Shown here one piece after another: positions 1 through 7,787 of a DNA stretch of 31,644 nucleotides. The DNA is taken from the NCBI GenBank assembly GCA_026395105.1, contig JAPLZH010000076.1, positions 1 through 31,644 on the forward strand, read 5' to 3'. The notes under the pieces are model-generated. The model was given only the letters and a program-made list of their open reading frames with translations. It was not told the DNA's origin and searched no databases. Origin of the DNA: Candidatus Tayloriibacteriota bacterium. Its GTDB lineage: Bacteria > Patescibacteriota > Minisyncoccia > Phycocordibacterales > PALSA-1337. Within the stretch, counting starts at the first letter, position 1. The number at the start of each line of letters is the position of its first letter. Both the position numbers and the translations under genes were made by a program.

Positions 1-2
1 TC

Positions 3-125
3 ACGAGGATGGTACGAGAGGCTTTAATGATTAGAAGGCAGATTATCGACCTTTTATCATTAACCATAAAGACTATCAAAAAACTCAAGCCTCCAGATTC
101 TCCACAGTTATCGTTTTGGAATTAA
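3..125 (+). CDS. C-terminal end of an unidentified gene (partial)
   Basis: An open frame runs from the window edge to a TAA at 123-125 and ends in a basic, Leu/Ile-rich stretch (RRQIIDLLSLTIKTIKKLKP). It lies in the same direction as rsmE, about 100 bp upstream. The part visible is too short to recognise a family. The other two plus-strand frames close by base 33, so this frame is the best candidate for a gene entering from the left, but it could also be chance. Confidence 0.3.
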   Translation, partial: TRMVREALMIRRQIIDLLSLTIKTIKKLKPPDSPQLSFWN

Positions 126-135
126 GCGGACAGTA

Positions 136-182
136 GTGCCCTAGGGTGCACTTTTTGCATACATTTTCGCACCTTAGGGTAC
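136..182. terminator. Long hairpin between the upstream gene and rsmE
   Basis: Bases 136-149 pair with 169-182 in a 14-bp stem, two of the pairs being G-U when read on the plus strand, around a 19-nt loop. No T-run follows, so it is not a classical intrinsic terminator. Its place just after the stop at 125 and before the rsmE -10 box suggests transcript-end formation or mRNA protection. Function is inferred. Confidence 0.45.
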
Positions 183-210
183 GAAAAATGCAGATTTTGC
201 AAAATAGTAT

Positions 211-216
211 TAGAAT
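211..216 (+). promoter_or_regulatory. -10 box TAGAAT of rsmE, leaderless spacing
   Basis: TAGAAT ends 6 nt before the rsmE ATG (gap GTAAGG), which would put the transcription start at or next to the A of ATG. No convincing -35 is seen. The same spacing occurs at six other genes in this window, which is what makes this box credible. Confidence 0.5.
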
Positions 217-222
217 GTAAGG

Positions 223-981
223 ATGAAAATTCATAGATTCTTAGTGAAAGGGGTTTTTGAAGGCGAACAAGGCCGCGCTGGTTCGCATGTGGGTGTTGGT
301 GCTGGGATAGGGGCAAATGTCTCTGTCCGCGATGAAGCTATATACCATCAAATAAAAGATGTTTTACGGTTAAGGGCCGGTGAAACGGTAATATTTTTCG
401 ATAATTCTGGGCTGGAATATTTTTGCAAAATAAATTCTTTCGACGGAGGTTTCATAAGCGTGACTGTAGAAAAGGTTTCTGGTGTAGCGGTGGCGGATGA
501 AAAAGTGAAAATATGTCTCTGTGCATCCCTCATAAAGAAAGATAATTATGAATGGGTTTTGGAAAAGGGGACTGAGCTCGGGGTTTCGGCGTTTCAGCCG
601 GTCATTTCTGCACGAACTGAGAAAAAAGATTTGAATATGGAAAGGGCTGTAAAAATAGTGACGGAAGCGAGCGAGCAGTCTGGAAGAGTCGTTTTGCCTT
701 TAATCAAACCTGTTTCTTCTTTAGAAAAGATTTTAAGTGAAGTCAGAGGCAGTAGTGCGGTAGCCTTTCATTTATTTGGAGAGAAATTTGATAAGGGAAA
801 GATTTTGGGCGGAGCGAACGGAACCGAAGAACTTTGCGTATTTATCGGCCCAGAAGGCGGATGGACAAATGAGGAAATAGATTTATTTAAGAAAAATAAT
901 GTTCCTGTATATACATTAGGTGACTTAGTATTAAAAGCAGAAACCGCAGGCATTGTGTCTGCGGCGCTTCTACTTTTATAA
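223..981 (+). CDS. rsmE: 16S rRNA (uracil-1498-N3)-methyltransferase RsmE
   Basis: RsmE methylates N3 of U1498 in 16S rRNA, near the decoding centre, using S-adenosylmethionine. It belongs to the SPOUT superfamily and is normally a dimer. The 252-residue protein begins with the typical MKIHRF and has an EKGTELG segment (115-121), EQSGR (151-155), the hallmark cofactor loop IGPEGGW (208-214) and a C-terminal LKAETAG before an all-Leu end. Length is near normal. Odd feature: residues 14-32 are a Gly/Ala/Val low-complexity stretch in the N-terminal PUA-like domain where a conserved strand-loop is expected. The ATG at 223 is supported by the family N-terminus and by the -10 box 6 nt upstream. It converges on the trigger factor gene, with 57 pyrimidine-rich bases between. 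Confidence 0.92.
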   Translation: MKIHRFLVKGVFEGEQGRAGSHVGVGAGIGANVSVRDEAIYHQIKDVLRLRAGETVIFFDNSGLEYFCKINSFDGGFISVTVEKVSGVAVADEKVKICLCASLIKKDNYEWVLEKGTELGVSAFQPVISARTEKKDLNMERAVKIVTEASEQSGRVVLPLIKPVSSLEKILSEVRGSSAVAFHLFGEKFDKGKILGGANGTEELCVFIGPEGGWTNEEIDLFKKNNVPVYTLGDLVLKAETAGIVSAALLLL

Positions 982-1038
982 ATTTTGACCTTTTTGTTTT
1001 GGCTTTCCGATTCTTTACCTTTCTCTTTTTCTGAACCT

Positions 1039-2082
1039 CTATTTCTGCTCCTCTAGAAACATCAAAACCTTTTTATTTGTGAGCATTGTTTCTGCGTAAA
1101 CGTGCGCCGCTCTATGATCTGCATCTTTGTATTCCGCTAGAACCTGATGTGCGAATTCATGAACTTCTGTTTCATCTGCGATGATTTTTTCGAGCTTTGC
1201 CATCTCATTTAGAATTAACTGCATTGTCGCCTTTTTCTTCGCACCGTCTTCCCATTCTTTTCGAATATCTGCTTCAGTCTTTTTAACCTTTTCGAAATAT
1301 TCCTTCATGGTGAGACCTGCCGCTTTTACATCTGCCTCGAACTGAGAAAACATTTTATCTAGTTCACTTTCGACTAAAATTTTCGGAATTTCTGTCTTTG
1401 TACCTTCTAGGATTTTTTCGAGGATAGCGATTCTGCGCTTCTCTTCAGCCTTTTCTTTTTTATCTTTCTTTATATTGTCTCCGATTTTCTTTTTAAAATC
1501 TTCTAAGCTTTCGAACTGGCCGAGGGATTTTACGAACTCTTCTGTGAGTAGGGGAGCGACTCCCGGCTTTCCATCCGCTGTTTTTGGTGTATAAAAGCCC
1601 TGAATTTCTTTAAAAGCTGCATCTAATTCTTTTTCTGTAAGGTCTTCTACGACTAATTCTTTTTTCATCTCTATGCCGGCTATCTTTTTATAGTCAGGCA
1701 AAGTTATTTCTGGAACGAGGGCTGTTTTAATAGAAAATTCTAAATCATTCCCCGGAGCGAGTTTTAAAATATTCACCTCTGGTCTGCCGATAGGGTCTAT
1801 TTTTTTATCTTCTATGATGGCCAGGTATGCTTCGCCGATAATCATTTCGGCTGCTTCTTGTAGTATGGCTAATTCACCGATTTTCTGGATAATGACTTTT
1901 TCCGGCACTTTTCCTTTTCTAAAGCCAGGAATTTCCATATTTTCCTGAATTTCCTTTAAGGCTTTGCCTCTAAAAGAGTTTAAAACTGAGCTTTCTATAG
2001 TGCAAAGGATTTCTGCCTCAGAGCCAGCTAGCTTCTTAATCTCTAATGATTTCCACGTGATTTTGTGTATTGTTTTTGTCAT
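1039..2082 (-). CDS. tig: Trigger factor chaperone lacking the PPIase domain
   Basis: Trigger factor binds the ribosome exit site next to L23 and shields nascent chains. The ribosome-binding signature GFRKGKVP is at residues 53-60. The C-terminal chaperone arms follow, with the charged helices typical of the family. The protein has 347 residues against about 430 usually. After the ribosome-binding domain the sequence goes from an ELDAAFKEIQ helix almost directly to the LLTEEFVKSLGQFESLEDFK segment that normally comes after the PPIase domain, so the FKBP-like domain appears to be deleted cleanly. It is the last gene of a minus-strand cluster; the gap of about 80 bp upstream holds a possible promoter (TTGCTT-N17-TAGACT on the minus strand). 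No Shine-Dalgarno sequence is seen before the ATG. Confidence 0.88.
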   Translation of the reverse strand: MTKTIHKITWKSLEIKKLAGSEAEILCTIESSVLNSFRGKALKEIQENMEIPGFRKGKVPEKVIIQKIGELAILQEAAEMIIGEAYLAIIEDKKIDPIGRPEVNILKLAPGNDLEFSIKTALVPEITLPDYKKIAGIEMKKELVVEDLTEKELDAAFKEIQGFYTPKTADGKPGVAPLLTEEFVKSLGQFESLEDFKKKIGDNIKKDKKEKAEEKRRIAILEKILEGTKTEIPKILVESELDKMFSQFEADVKAAGLTMKEYFEKVKKTEADIRKEWEDGAKKKATMQLILNEMAKLEKIIADETEVHEFAHQVLAEYKDADHRAAHVYAETMLTNKKVLMFLEEQK

Positions 2083-2163
2083 AGTGAAATAAATAATTCA
2101 CAAAGTCTAGCTTTTATTAAGAAAAAAAGCAAGAAATTTCTCAAAGATTTCACAAAAACGGGT

Positions 2164-2439
2164 TTAGAGTTTTTTAATCTGCTCATCTAGGCCGTTTAGG
2201 TCTAGATTATCAATGTCCTGCTCAGGGCTTGATGTGGAAATTAATACATTAACTTTTTTTGTGGAAGTGGAATGGGGATTGGAGGAGGAATTATTTTCTA
2301 AAGTATTATCAACTTTTTTGTTAAAAGCGTAGAATGCCCCGACGACCAGAATAACGACGATAATTAAAATTCCGAGCGATGCTCCGATCGATGATTTTTC
2401 TACCTCATTTTCATTTTTAATTTCGTTATCTTTTTCCAT
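2164..2439 (-). CDS. Small single-pass membrane protein, unknown function
   Basis: The 91-residue protein has a short acidic cytoplasmic head, one strongly hydrophobic helix (about residues 22-40, with GILIIVVILVVGAF) and a Ser/Asn/Thr-rich, acidic tail that would face outside. I do not recognise the family. It starts 11 bp after the stop of the preceding exported protein and is very likely cotranscribed with it. The gene is AT-rich and its product low in complexity, as often seen for small surface proteins of these bacteria. Confidence 0.6.
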   Translation of the reverse strand: MEKDNEIKNENEVEKSSIGASLGILIIVVILVVGAFYAFNKKVDNTLENNSSSNPHSTSTKKVNVLISTSSPEQDIDNLDLNGLDEQIKKL

Positions 2440-2450
2440 ATTTTTTATAA

Positions 2451-3038
2451 CTAAATCTGCTTTATTTTATCACCTAACTTTTTATTAATATTTAGTATTT
2501 TTTCTTTCGTATCCTTAGCGTCTGTATTAAGTAATTCAAATGATTTTTTCATATCAGCTTTGCTAATTAGTACATTTGCGGTGGAGCTAGACATTCCGAA
2601 TGTGTCTTTCTCAGTCTCAAAATCATTTTTAAATTTATCGAGGGACTGTTTCGCGGTTAGTAGTAAAACTTTTAATTCGCTAACATCATCGCCGTTACTT
2701 TCGATAATCTTAGTCTTATTTTCAACTTTATCATAAGTTTTATCTAAAATCACTACAGCCCGTGATAAAGTATCTTTTATTATAGTTACTGGATCCCTAG
2801 TGTCGACAGTCTTTTGAATTTTATCTTCGAGGTTTTTATTCCTAATATTTGCATTTTGATTTTTTACACTCTTAAAATGCCTGAAGTTTTTTTTAATTTT
2901 CGTACCAATGCTCGATGTAGCAGATGCCGGAGATAGTCCTTCTACGCTTTTTTGTTCAGCTTTGATTATGTTAAAAGAGACGAAAAGCGCTAATATAGCG
3001 AAGATTCCGATGAATATTTTAATCTTTGGGATTTTCAT
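2451..3038 (-). CDS. Exported or membrane-anchored coiled-coil protein, unknown function
   Basis: The 195-residue protein opens with a signal-peptide-like segment (MKIPKIKIFIGIFAILALFV), followed by a Ser/Ala region and a long Lys/Glu/Asp-rich helical part (about 60-195) with heptad-like spacing, consistent with a periplasmic or surface coiled coil. No catalytic motif is visible and no family is recognised. A TGCTATAAT extended -10 box ends 8 nt before the ATG, so the gene seems to start its own transcription unit, followed by the small membrane protein and perhaps the trigger factor gene. Confidence 0.62.
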   Translation of the reverse strand: MKIPKIKIFIGIFAILALFVSFNIIKAEQKSVEGLSPASATSSIGTKIKKNFRHFKSVKNQNANIRNKNLEDKIQKTVDTRDPVTIIKDTLSRAVVILDKTYDKVENKTKIIESNGDDVSELKVLLLTAKQSLDKFKNDFETEKDTFGMSSSTANVLISKADMKKSFELLNTDAKDTKEKILNINKKLGDKIKQI

Positions 3039-3046
3039 ACGGGTGT

Positions 3047-3055
3047 ATTATAGCA
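3047..3055 (-). promoter_or_regulatory. Extended -10 promoter (TGCTATAAT) for the 2451-3038 gene
   Basis: On the minus strand TGCTATAAT is a perfect extended -10 element with TATAAT at 3052-3047. Eight bases separate it from the ATG, so the leader would be only 1-2 nt. The -35 region would fall inside the hairpin at 3056-3090, coupling the end of one unit to the start of the next. Confidence 0.6.
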
Positions 3056-3090
3056 TACAGCGGGCGTTTCCGAAGGAAACGCCCGCTGTA
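3056..3090. terminator. Strong hairpin after hppA
   Basis: Bases 3056-3071 pair perfectly with 3075-3090 (16 bp, GC-rich core GCGGGCGTTTCC). Read on the minus strand, the direction of hppA, the loop is the very stable cUUCGg tetraloop. No T-run follows on the minus strand; T-rich bases follow on the plus strand instead. It lies 55 bp beyond the hppA stop and probably ends or stabilises the hppA transcript. Confidence 0.6.
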
Positions 3091-3145
3091 TTTTCTCTAC
3101 TCTTTTTTACCGCAGTTCTTTACTTTTCGTCAGTAACTTTGCAAA

Positions 3146-5134
3146 CTATTTTATAAGGAATCCGACTATAAGAAGTGCGACGATGTTTAGAATCTTAATC
3201 ATAGGATTTATAGCAGGACCAGCTGTGTCTTTATATGGATCACCGACTGTATCTCCTGTAACTGCTGCTTTATGAGCATCAGAACCTTTGCCTCCATGAT
3301 TTCCCTGTTCTATGAATTTCTTTGCATTATCCCATGCTCCTCCACCTGATGTCATTGAGATAGCTACGAATAGACCGGTAACAATGCTTCCGACTAGTAA
3401 TCCTCCTAGTGCTACTGGACCGAGTATGAAACCTACTAGAATAGGGGCTAGAACTGGAATAAGGGCAGGAATTATCATTTCCTTAATAGCGGCGGACGTA
3501 ACTATGTCTACACAGCGAGCATAGTCAGGCTTTGCAGTACCCTGCATAATACCTTTTATTTCTCTGAACTGTCTTCTAACTTCATCGACTACCTGACCAG
3601 CTGCTTTTCCTACAGCCTCCATTGATAGAGCGCCGAAGTAATAAGGTAAAAGACCTCCGATAAATAAACCGATGATTACATTCGGATCACCTAGTTCAAA
3701 TGAAAGACCTTTCGTCGCTTCAGTATATGAGGCAAAGAGTACGAGAGCGGCCAAACCGGCTGAACCGATAGCATAACCCTTTGTAACTGCCTTTGTAGTA
3801 TTTCCGACTGCATCTAGAGGATCTGTAATATCTCTAACTGACTGAGGAAGATTTGCCATCTCTGCTATTCCCCCAGCATTATCAGTAATAGGGCCGTATG
3901 CGTCGATAGCGACTATAATTCCAGCCATTGAAAGCATGGACATAGCTGCTACTGCTATTCCGTAAAGACCTGCTAGATGATAGGTAATGAATATACCGGT
4001 AACTATAGTGATTAAAGGCCATGCAGTGGACTTCATTGAGATAGCTAGACCCTGAATGACGTTTGTACCATGTCCTGACTTAGAAGCCTGTGCGATAGAC
4101 TGAACTGGCTTATATTTCGTAGAAGTGAAGTATTCTGTAATAAACACTAATGCTGCCGTAACGAGTAAACCGACAACCGCACATCCGAATAGGTCTAATG
4201 TAGCGTATTTACCGTTATTTGCCATAAGAGTTCTGGTAACGAAAAAGAATACTATAGCTGATAGAACACCAGCTACTATTAATCCTTTATACATAGCACC
4301 CATTATATTCTTCGATGCGCCCATTTTAACGAACCAAGTACCTATAATAGAGCAAATAATAGCTACTCCACCTAAAACTAGAGGGTAGAATATAGCATTT
4401 GTGAATTCAGCACCGAATGTGACGATGCCGAGCATCATCGCAGCGATAGTCGTAACGGCATAAGTTTCGAATAGGTCTGCGGCCATTCCTGCGCAGTCTC
4501 CTACGTTATCACCGACGTTATCAGCTATAACTCCTGGATTTCTAGGGTCATCTTCTGGAATTCCTGCTTCCACTTTGCCTACTAGATCTGTTCCTACGTC
4601 AGCGGCTTTTGTAAAAATTCCACCGCCAAGGCGCGCGAATACTGAGATTAAGCTCGATCCGAAGGCTAAACCTATGAGTGACCCTACATCATGAGTGATG
4701 GCGTAGAAGCCTGTAACTCCTAAAAGGGCGAGTCCTACTACGAAAAGGCCAGTAACCGCACCACCTTTAAATGCGAGCGATAGAGCAGTATCCATTCCGC
4801 TTCTAGCTGCTTCTGCTGTGCGAACGTTAGCACGAACAGAAACGTTCATACCGATAAATCCAGCTAATGCTGAAAGTACGGCGCCGACTAGGAATCCTGC
4901 GGCTATTGTAAAATGAAGAGTAGCCCATAATACAAAGAAAAGTATTACTGCTATTACTCCAATAGTCTTATACTGCCTATTTAAATAAGCTTTAGCACCC
5001 TGCTGAATAGCTTCTGCTATTTCCTGCATCTTTGGATTTCCTGCAGGCTTACTTAGAATCGATTTGACAAGGAAAAGGCCGTAAACTATGGCTATAACGG
5101 CACTTATCAAGGCGAAAATAATGTATGAGTTCAT
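3146..5134 (-). CDS. hppA: Membrane-bound ion-pumping pyrophosphatase, K+-independent type by motif
   Basis: The enzyme hydrolyses pyrophosphate and pumps H+ (or Na+ in some members) across the membrane. The 662-residue protein is hydrophobic throughout, with about 16 expected helices. Substrate motifs are intact: DVGTDLVGK (179-187), EDDPRNPG (194-201), DNVGDNVGD (205-213) and, near the C-terminus, DNAKKFIE with DTVGDPYKDTAGPAINP. At the K+-dependence site the sequence reads GNTTKA with Lys448; Ala there marks K+-requiring enzymes, so this one should not need K+ (known for the family; the assignment here is by motif only). It follows nusA with 65 bp between and is closed by the hairpin at 3056-3090. 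It would let a fermenting cell recover energy from biosynthetic pyrophosphate. Confidence 0.95.
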   Translation of the reverse strand: MNSYIIFALISAVIAIVYGLFLVKSILSKPAGNPKMQEIAEAIQQGAKAYLNRQYKTIGVIAVILFFVLWATLHFTIAAGFLVGAVLSALAGFIGMNVSVRANVRTAEAARSGMDTALSLAFKGGAVTGLFVVGLALLGVTGFYAITHDVGSLIGLAFGSSLISVFARLGGGIFTKAADVGTDLVGKVEAGIPEDDPRNPGVIADNVGDNVGDCAGMAADLFETYAVTTIAAMMLGIVTFGAEFTNAIFYPLVLGGVAIICSIIGTWFVKMGASKNIMGAMYKGLIVAGVLSAIVFFFVTRTLMANNGKYATLDLFGCAVVGLLVTAALVFITEYFTSTKYKPVQSIAQASKSGHGTNVIQGLAISMKSTAWPLITIVTGIFITYHLAGLYGIAVAAMSMLSMAGIIVAIDAYGPITDNAGGIAEMANLPQSVRDITDPLDAVGNTTKAVTKGYAIGSAGLAALVLFASYTEATKGLSFELGDPNVIIGLFIGGLLPYYFGALSMEAVGKAAGQVVDEVRRQFREIKGIMQGTAKPDYARCVDIVTSAAIKEMIIPALIPVLAPILVGFILGPVALGGLLVGSIVTGLFVAISMTSGGGAWDNAKKFIEQGNHGGKGSDAHKAAVTGDTVGDPYKDTAGPAINPMIKILNIVALLIVGFLIK

Positions 5135-5199
5135 GTTTTTCTGTATTTCTACTTAATAAACTGTTAATAATGACTAATAATTCGATTTTTATGCTAGCA

Positions 5200-6387
5200 C
5201 TATTCTGATTTTTCTTCCACTTCTGTCTTTTCTTCGACTTTCTCTACCTCCTTTTCTTCTTTTGCCTCTGGCTTATTTGCCCCCTCTGAGCGAATATCTA
5301 TTTTCCAGCCAGTTAATTTCGCCGCTAAACGGACATTTTGTCCACCTTTACCGATGGCTAATGACTGCTGATCCGCATTTACCATAACCTCTGCTCTATT
5401 TTCAGGAGCATTTATTTTTATACTCTCGATTTTAGCAGGTGATAGAGATTCTTCTATGAATTTAGCAGCATCATCATTCCATTCTATGATATCTATTTTT
5501 TCTCCACCGAGCTCACTCGTGACCGTACTTACACGAACTCCTCTCTGTCCGACCATCGAGCCGATAGGATCTATATGAGCATCATTTGACTTAACAGCGA
5601 TTTTCGAACGAGAACCAGCTTCACGAGCGACAGCTTTAATTTCTACTACTCCCTGTGCGATTTCTGGTGCTTCTATTTCGAAAAGTTTGCAAAGGAATTT
5701 CGGATGAGATCTAGAAAGTTTTAAAACTATTCCTTTCGGAGATTCTTCGACAGCATATAGGTATGAACGAACACGTTCGCCCTGTTTGAATCTTTCGCCA
5801 GGAATTTGCTCTTCATAAGAGATAATTCCGATAGCGCGTCCCATATCTACGAATATCGTTCCACGCTCTACTCTCTGAATAGTTCCAGAGACGATTTCCC
5901 CTTCTTTTTGGCCGTATTCTAGCATTACTGAAGTTTTTTCAGCCTCACGAATTTTCTGAATAATAACCTGTTTCGCAGTCTGTGCAGCGATTCTTCCGTA
6001 ATTTTCTTTAGTTTCTAGAGGAAAAATTACTTCATCATCTACTTTCGTATCCTTTTTCATTTTTACAGCGTCTTCTAAGAGAATATGATGTTCAGGATTA
6101 AAACGAACGCGAATATCTTCCTCATTCATCTCTTCGATATTCTGATCATCTACTTCGTCTTCCATTATAACTTTCGAACGATCAACGACGATTTTTACCT
6201 GATAGAATTCTACTTTTCCAGAATCCTGATCAAAAAGAGCACGAACGATCTGTCCCTTTTTCCCATATTCTTTTTTATATGCAGCGGCTAAAGAAAGTGT
6301 TATGGCTTCTAACACTTTTTCTTTTGGAATACCACGCTCACTTTCGAGCTGTTCTAGAACTGAATTTATTACTTTTAGATCAAACAT
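5200..6387 (-). CDS. nusA: Transcription termination/antitermination factor NusA
   Basis: NusA binds RNA polymerase and affects pausing, intrinsic termination and antitermination. The 395-residue protein has the N-terminal polymerase-binding domain (about 1-155, beginning MFDLKVINSVLEQL), an S1 domain (about 160-225, GTIQRVERGTIFVDMG), and two KH domains with the loops DPIGSMVGQRGVRV and AIGKGGQNVRLAAKLTG. The C-terminal 25 residues are a Glu/Lys-rich tail in place of the acidic repeats of enterobacterial NusA. The usual partner rimP is not upstream; instead a divergent pilus operon starts there. A consensus promoter and a leader with a terminator-like hairpin precede it, suggesting feedback control of its own synthesis (inference). 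Confidence 0.95.
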   Translation of the reverse strand: MFDLKVINSVLEQLESERGIPKEKVLEAITLSLAAAYKKEYGKKGQIVRALFDQDSGKVEFYQVKIVVDRSKVIMEDEVDDQNIEEMNEEDIRVRFNPEHHILLEDAVKMKKDTKVDDEVIFPLETKENYGRIAAQTAKQVIIQKIREAEKTSVMLEYGQKEGEIVSGTIQRVERGTIFVDMGRAIGIISYEEQIPGERFKQGERVRSYLYAVEESPKGIVLKLSRSHPKFLCKLFEIEAPEIAQGVVEIKAVAREAGSRSKIAVKSNDAHIDPIGSMVGQRGVRVSTVTSELGGEKIDIIEWNDDAAKFIEESLSPAKIESIKINAPENRAEVMVNADQQSLAIGKGGQNVRLAAKLTGWKIDIRSEGANKPEAKEEKEVEKVEEKTEVEEKSE

Positions 6388-6427
6388 ATTTAATTTTGTT
6401 AACGCCCGCGAGGGCTTTTATAAAAAT

Positions 6428-6448
6428 AAGTCCGCTTTTGGCGAACTT
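6428..6448 (-). terminator. Terminator-like hairpin in the nusA leader (possible attenuator)
   Basis: On the minus strand AAGTTCGC pairs with GCGGACTT (8 bp, one U-G pair) around the loop CAAAA, and is followed by ATTTTTA. This has the form of an intrinsic terminator between the promoter at 6460-6488 and the nusA start at 6387. A second short GCCC/GGGC hairpin follows at 6404-6415. Confidence 0.55.
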
Positions 6449-6459
6449 CTACATTAATC

Positions 6460-6488
6460 ATCATACCGAAAGATGATTTTAATGTCAA
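6460..6488 (-). promoter_or_regulatory. Consensus sigma-70-type promoter of nusA
   Basis: Minus strand: TTGACA (6488-6483), a 17-bp spacer, TATGAT (6465-6460). The predicted start near 6453 gives a leader of about 66 nt before nusA. This is the best -35/-10 pair in the window. Confidence 0.75.
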
Positions 6489-6557
6489 ATGAAACAGAGA
6501 ATAACTTTTTATAGCTTATTATCCACAAAAAAAGTGTGTTTATGGGGTGATTTATAC

Positions 6558-6563
6558 TATAAT
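6558..6563 (+). promoter_or_regulatory. -10 box TATAAT of the pilus operon, leaderless spacing
   Basis: A perfect TATAAT ends 6 nt before the ATG at 6570. No good -35 is present. It would drive the plus-strand run from 6570 to pgk. Confidence 0.65.
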
Positions 6564-6569
6564 GTATGA

Positions 6570-7781
6570 ATGAAAAAACTAATTTTCTCTTTTTTAATTT
6601 TAATAATAATGTTAGCTGGAGTTAGCCTGGCTTCTAAATATACAAAATATGCAGATGCGCAGAGTCCTGCTACTAATTTAGTCGGATGGTTTTATACTGA
6701 GACTATAGGATGGATAAGCTTAAGTAATTCAAATGTAGGCTCCGGAGTTCAGTACGGCGTTAAGAAAAATAATGATGGAACCCTAGAGGGATGGGCATGG
6801 TCAGATAATATAGGATGGATAAGGTTTAACCCTGCTTTTTCTGGACAAGCGGGAGTAGACGCAGATACTTACGGTGTAAAACTCATCGCATCCACTACGC
6901 AAACAGGAGTTTATGATATAAAAGGATGGGCCAGAGCATGTGCGGGATCACTAGACGGCGTGTGTGGTGCTCCTCAATCTAGAACAGATGGATGGGATGG
7001 ATGGATTAAATTTTCTGGTATATGGGCTAGTTCTACTAACCCTAGTCTTACTGGATACTTCGGAACAGTGGCTGTGCCGATAGTAGGTTCCCCAGATTTA
7101 AAATTCGTAGGATGGGCCTGGGGAAGTGATGTAGTCGGCTGGATAGATACTAGTAAGGGAATAATTTCTGGTTCTGTGGGCGGTGGATTAACTGTAAATA
7201 TAGAAGGAAGAAAAACAGGAGTCGGTTTACTGTCAAAGAGCGTTAATATAGTGGGAACCACCGGTAATGTGGATTATACTTGGAAGGCTACGACGGATGT
7301 AGCCTCGACCACCGTCATTTGTTCATTAAAACGAACTGCTCCAGACGGTGCTGTCTCCATTATATTTGATGGTTTAATAAGTAGTAATGCTATGTATGGT
7401 TCGGGAAGTGGATCGAATATAAGCGTCACTACTGGATTCACTAATTTTAACTATTCATGTCGAACGACAGTGGGCACTATAGTTAATTCATCTGATAATT
7501 TTTCCGTAACTGTATCATCTCTAGGTACGTGTATGTTTCCTCCTGTGACTGGTACTCAAAACTGTAATAATCATGGGGCTAATTATTCGTACGACCCCAC
7601 TTCACTATGTTGTAAATTAAGTAATCCCCCTCCTACTGATCCTACTCCCGGCTGTACTTTGCCTAAGGTTAATAACCCAGGACAAACTGATCCAACATTA
7701 TCCGATTATTGTGTGTGTCCGACAGGAACTTCCGCATTCGGTAATTCATGTCGACCTAACGGTTCTATAAGGGAGCCTTAA
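6570..7781 (+). CDS. Exported GWxW-repeat surface protein, first gene of the pilus operon
   Basis: The 403-residue protein has a signal peptide (residues 1 to about 30, ending around YADAQS). The N-terminal half holds repeats built on a Gly-Trp core: VGWFYTETIGWISL (38-51), EGWAWSDNIGWIRF (73-86), a diverged copy KGWARA...GWDGWIKF (118-148), and VGWAWGSDVVGWID (180-192). Then follows a beta-rich, Ser/Thr/Gly-rich Ig-like region (about 205-310) and a Pro- and Cys-rich tail with at least eight Cys, probably disulfide-bonded outside the cell. Proteins with this repeat are frequent in Parcubacteria, but I know of no assigned function. It ends 6 bp before pilB and so is tied to the pilus; a pilus-associated adhesin or surface anchor is one possible role (inference). 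Confidence 0.75.
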   Translation: MKKLIFSFLILIIMLAGVSLASKYTKYADAQSPATNLVGWFYTETIGWISLSNSNVGSGVQYGVKKNNDGTLEGWAWSDNIGWIRFNPAFSGQAGVDADTYGVKLIASTTQTGVYDIKGWARACAGSLDGVCGAPQSRTDGWDGWIKFSGIWASSTNPSLTGYFGTVAVPIVGSPDLKFVGWAWGSDVVGWIDTSKGIISGSVGGGLTVNIEGRKTGVGLLSKSVNIVGTTGNVDYTWKATTDVASTTVICSLKRTAPDGAVSIIFDGLISSNAMYGSGSGSNISVTTGFTNFNYSCRTTVGTIVNSSDNFSVTVSSLGTCMFPPVTGTQNCNNHGANYSYDPTSLCCKLSNPPPTDPTPGCTLPKVNNPGQTDPTLSDYCVCPTGTSAFGNSCRPNGSIREP

Positions 7782-7787
7782 TAAAAT

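Noticed and set aside
4125..4388. Plus-strand open frames inside hppA, and similar frames opposite nusA, recJ and fusA
   Set aside because: They lie antisense to well-conserved genes, have no family pattern or promoter, and are shadows of the coding strand.
6519..6527. Perfect DnaA box TTATCCACA upstream of the pilus operon
   Set aside because: A single 9-bp box is not unlikely by chance in 31 kb. No cluster of boxes, no dnaA/dnaN genes and no AT-rich unwinding region of origin type lie nearby.
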